This document shows, in pieces, positions 62,343 to 64,000 of a stretch of 64,000 nucleotides of DNA; the first letter of the stretch is position 1, and each line of letters begins with the position of its first letter. A program made the translations under genes and the position numbers. This stretch comes from Ignavibacteria bacterium (lineage in GTDB: Bacteria > Bacteroidota > Ignavibacteria > Kapaibacteriales > UBA2268). The notes beneath the pieces are model-generated. The model was not told the origin of the DNA, made no database searches, and saw only the letters and a program-made list of their open reading frames with translations. The stretch is taken from NCBI GenBank assembly GCA_016844745.1, contig JAERMQ010000001.1, positions 87,450 to 151,449 on the forward strand. Reading direction: 5' to 3'.

Positions 62343-63671
62343 ATGAGCGAATTATTTCCTGATGAAGAATCGCTCGAAACCGGCAAAGAAACCGCGCCGC
62401 TTGCAGATAGAATGCGCCCTCGAAAAATTGATGAAATCGTAGGACAGCAGCATCTTTTGGGAAGCGATAGCCCACTCAGGAAATTTTTCGAATCCGGCAA
62501 ATTCCCTTCAATGATATTCTGGGGACCTCCCGGTTCCGGCAAAACAACAATAGCCCAGCTTATGGCATCGTTTGGCGATTACCAGTTTACTAAAATCTCA
62601 GCAATTGATACGGGTGTTAAAGATATCAGGCAGGTAATCGAAGTGGCGGTAAGGCTTAAAGCTCGAAATAAGCATTGTCTTCTTTTTATAGATGAGATTC
62701 ACCGTTTCAATAAATCCCAGCAGGATGCCCTGCTCCATGCAGTCGAGAAAGGTATAATTATTCTCATAGGCGCTACAACGGAAAATCCATCGTTTGAGGT
62801 AAATTCAGCTTTACTGAGCCGTATGCAGGTTTATCGATTGTTCCCTCTATCCGAAGAGGATATAACATTACTCATAGACAGGGCTTTGGCTACCGATGAA
62901 ATCCTAAAGAATCATGTAATAAAACTTGAAGACCGTGAGTTTTTATATGCAATATCAGGTGGTGATGCCCGTGCTGCACTTAATGCTCTCGAACTTGCTT
63001 TTATGCTCGCATCAAATGAAGATTCTGAAGAAATGATAATTAACCGAAGCGTTTTGGAAAAGGCTCTTCAACAGAAGACAGCATATTATGATAAAAGCGG
63101 AGATGCGCATTACGACACGATATCAGCATTTATTAAATCTCTTCGTGGTTCCGACCCCGATGCTGCACTTTTATGGCTTGCCCGTATGTTAGATGCCGGT
63201 GAAGAGCCGCGTTTCATCGCTCGCCGCATGGTTGTATTTGCAAGCGAGGATATTGGCAATGCCGACCCGTTTGCTTTGGCTTTGGCAATATCGGTTTTTC
63301 AGGCTGTAGAAATGATTGGTCTCCCGGAATGTGCCATCAACCTTGCTCAGGGAGTTACTTATCTTGCTTCTTGTCCGAAATCCAATGCTTCCTATATGGG
63401 TTTGCGTTCTGCCCAGGCTGCCGTTAGCAAGGGCGCTTCTTCGAATGTACCGTTGCATCTTAGAAATGCACCTACAAAATTAATGAAGAATGAAGGTTTT
63501 GGAGAAGATTATAAATACCCTCATGAATATGATTACCATTTTATAAAAGAAAATTATTTTCCTGTTGGATTCGAGCCTCGTGCTTTCTATTTTCCCGGAA
63601 ATTTCGGCAGGGAGGATACTTTCAAAAAGCGCTTGGAATCTTTCTGGCAGGAAAGGTACAAGAAGAAGTAA
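62343..63671 (+). CDS. rarA: Replication-associated recombination protein A (RarA/MgsA AAA ATPase)
   Basis: 442 residues. Walker A is GPPGSGKTT (61-69), Walker B is [12 protein letters not shown] (113-124), then [31 protein letters not shown] with sensor 1 and the arginine finger, and the C-terminal tetramer part with [42 protein letters not shown] and the MgsA tail. It acts at stalled replication forks. It directly follows coaBC and is probably co-transcribed. Confidence 0.95.
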   Translation: MSELFPDEESLETGKETAPLADRMRPRKIDEIVGQQHLLGSDSPLRKFFESGKFPSMIFWGPPGSGKTTIAQLMASFGDYQFTKISAIDTGVKDIRQVIEVAVRLKARNKHCLLFIDEIHRFNKSQQDALLHAVEKGIIILIGATTENPSFEVNSALLSRMQVYRLFPLSEEDITLLIDRALATDEILKNHVIKLEDREFLYAISGGDARAALNALELAFMLASNEDSEEMIINRSVLEKALQQKTAYYDKSGDAHYDTISAFIKSLRGSDPDAALLWLARMLDAGEEPRFIARRMVVFASEDIGNADPFALALAISVFQAVEMIGLPECAINLAQGVTYLASCPKSNASYMGLRSAQAAVSKGASSNVPLHLRNAPTKLMKNEGFGEDYKYPHEYDYHFIKENYFPVGFEPRAFYFPGNFGREDTFKKRLESFWQERYKKK

Positions 63672-63908
63672 TGGTCAATGGTCAATGGTTAATGGTTAAT
63701 GGTCAATGGTTAATGGTTAATGGTCAATGGTCAATGGTTAATGGTCAATGGTCAATGAAAACAATTATGAATTATAAATTATAAATTATGAGTAATGAGT
63801 TATGGGCAATGGGCAATGAGTATTGAGTTATGAGTATGATAAGAAATCAATAAATCCTTTCATCCTTTAATCCTACAAATCCTAATTCAGACAATTTTAT
63901 TCATTAAC
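63672..63908. repeat. Family D block after rarA
   Basis: About 90 bp of ATGGTCAATGGTTA units, then TATAAATTATGAGTAATGAG-type units, then AATCCTAATTCAGACAATTTT. It breaks off at TCATTAAC (63901-63908), where the other copies go on as TCATTAACCATTG. Confidence 0.85.
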
Positions 63909-64000
63909 TGTCTAATCCTGAAATAAGTTGACTCCAAAATTAACTAATTTTAAGGAGTCAAAAATGTTAAAAAAAGAAACGACCGGACTGCTTCCAGTCA
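63909..64000 (+). mobile_element. Possible left end of an insertion sequence with the start of its gene
   Basis: The repeat block is interrupted at 63909 by TGTCTAATCCTGAAATAAG, a plausible terminal inverted repeat beginning TG. It is followed by a palindrome (TGACTCC...GGAGTCA, 63929-63960) that includes AAGGAG as ribosome site, and an ATG at 63964 opening a frame (MLKKETTGLLPV) that runs off the window. The family cannot be told from 12 residues. Confidence 0.45.

Overview
The window looks like a piece of an AT-rich, Gram-negative chromosome from the Bacteroidota/Chlorobiota (FCB) group, perhaps an Ignavibacteria- or Kapaibacteria-like lineage. The signs are proteins with type IX secretion (T9SS) C-terminal sorting tails, a PorU-type C25 sortase, PD40 and IgGFc-binding-type surface proteins, a HYC_CC_PP / TonB receptor / HMA metal cluster, a Kdo transferase (so LPS), a TAnnTTTG-type promoter element, and many short palindromic repeats between genes. 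The lineage is inferred from gene content only.

Layout. Positions 1-9.8 kb hold envelope and surface genes: a porin, an SDR, two lipoproteins, and a PD40/WD40 pair. 10-16.4 kb holds a giant T9SS-exported protein, then OsmC, a HAD phosphatase and cmk. 16.9-25.9 kb is a complete type II-C CRISPR-Cas locus: tracrRNA, cas9, a retropepsin-like protease gene, cas1, cas2 and an array of 52 spacers. 26-29.6 kb is a restriction-modification-like pair (a YhcG/DUF1016 nuclease overlapping an HsdM-HsdS fusion) framed by 61-bp direct repeats. 29.7-40.9 kb holds ispH-miaA, a broken second copy of the protease gene, HEPN/MNT, HicBA and DUF4258/zinc-finger toxin-antitoxin-like pairs, a TPR protein, nadA-nadC and a Spy-like lipoprotein. 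41.1-53.2 kb holds a PorU2-type sortase, acyl-CoA enzymes and the metal-uptake cluster. 53.4-63.7 kb is mostly housekeeping: waaA, crt, recR, ybaB, pspA, an FAD oxidase, pdxH, coaBC and rarA. The window ends in what looks like the left end of an insertion sequence.

How the genes fit together. Cas9 has its RuvC and HNH residues. A minus-strand tracrRNA can be read directly from the sequence upstream of cas9: it has an anti-repeat that pairs over 23 nt using only Watson-Crick and G-U pairs, a hairpin, a rho-independent terminator and a promoter. The crRNA strand of the array is also minus, so the RNAs run opposite to the cas genes. The protease-like gene between cas9 and cas1 ends exactly where cas1 starts, which suggests a coupled operon; this is the most unusual feature of the locus. 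Nearby defence-type genes (YhcG + HsdMS, HEPN/MNT, further TA pairs) make 17-41 kb look like a defence island.

The second theme is short palindromic repeats. At least five families recur between genes. In several places they lie inside or at the start of reading frames (the lipoprotein at 4.4 kb, the PD40 protein at 7.5 kb, YhcG, HsdMS), so repeat spread appears to be reshaping protein N-termini and linkers. No tRNA or rRNA genes were recognised.
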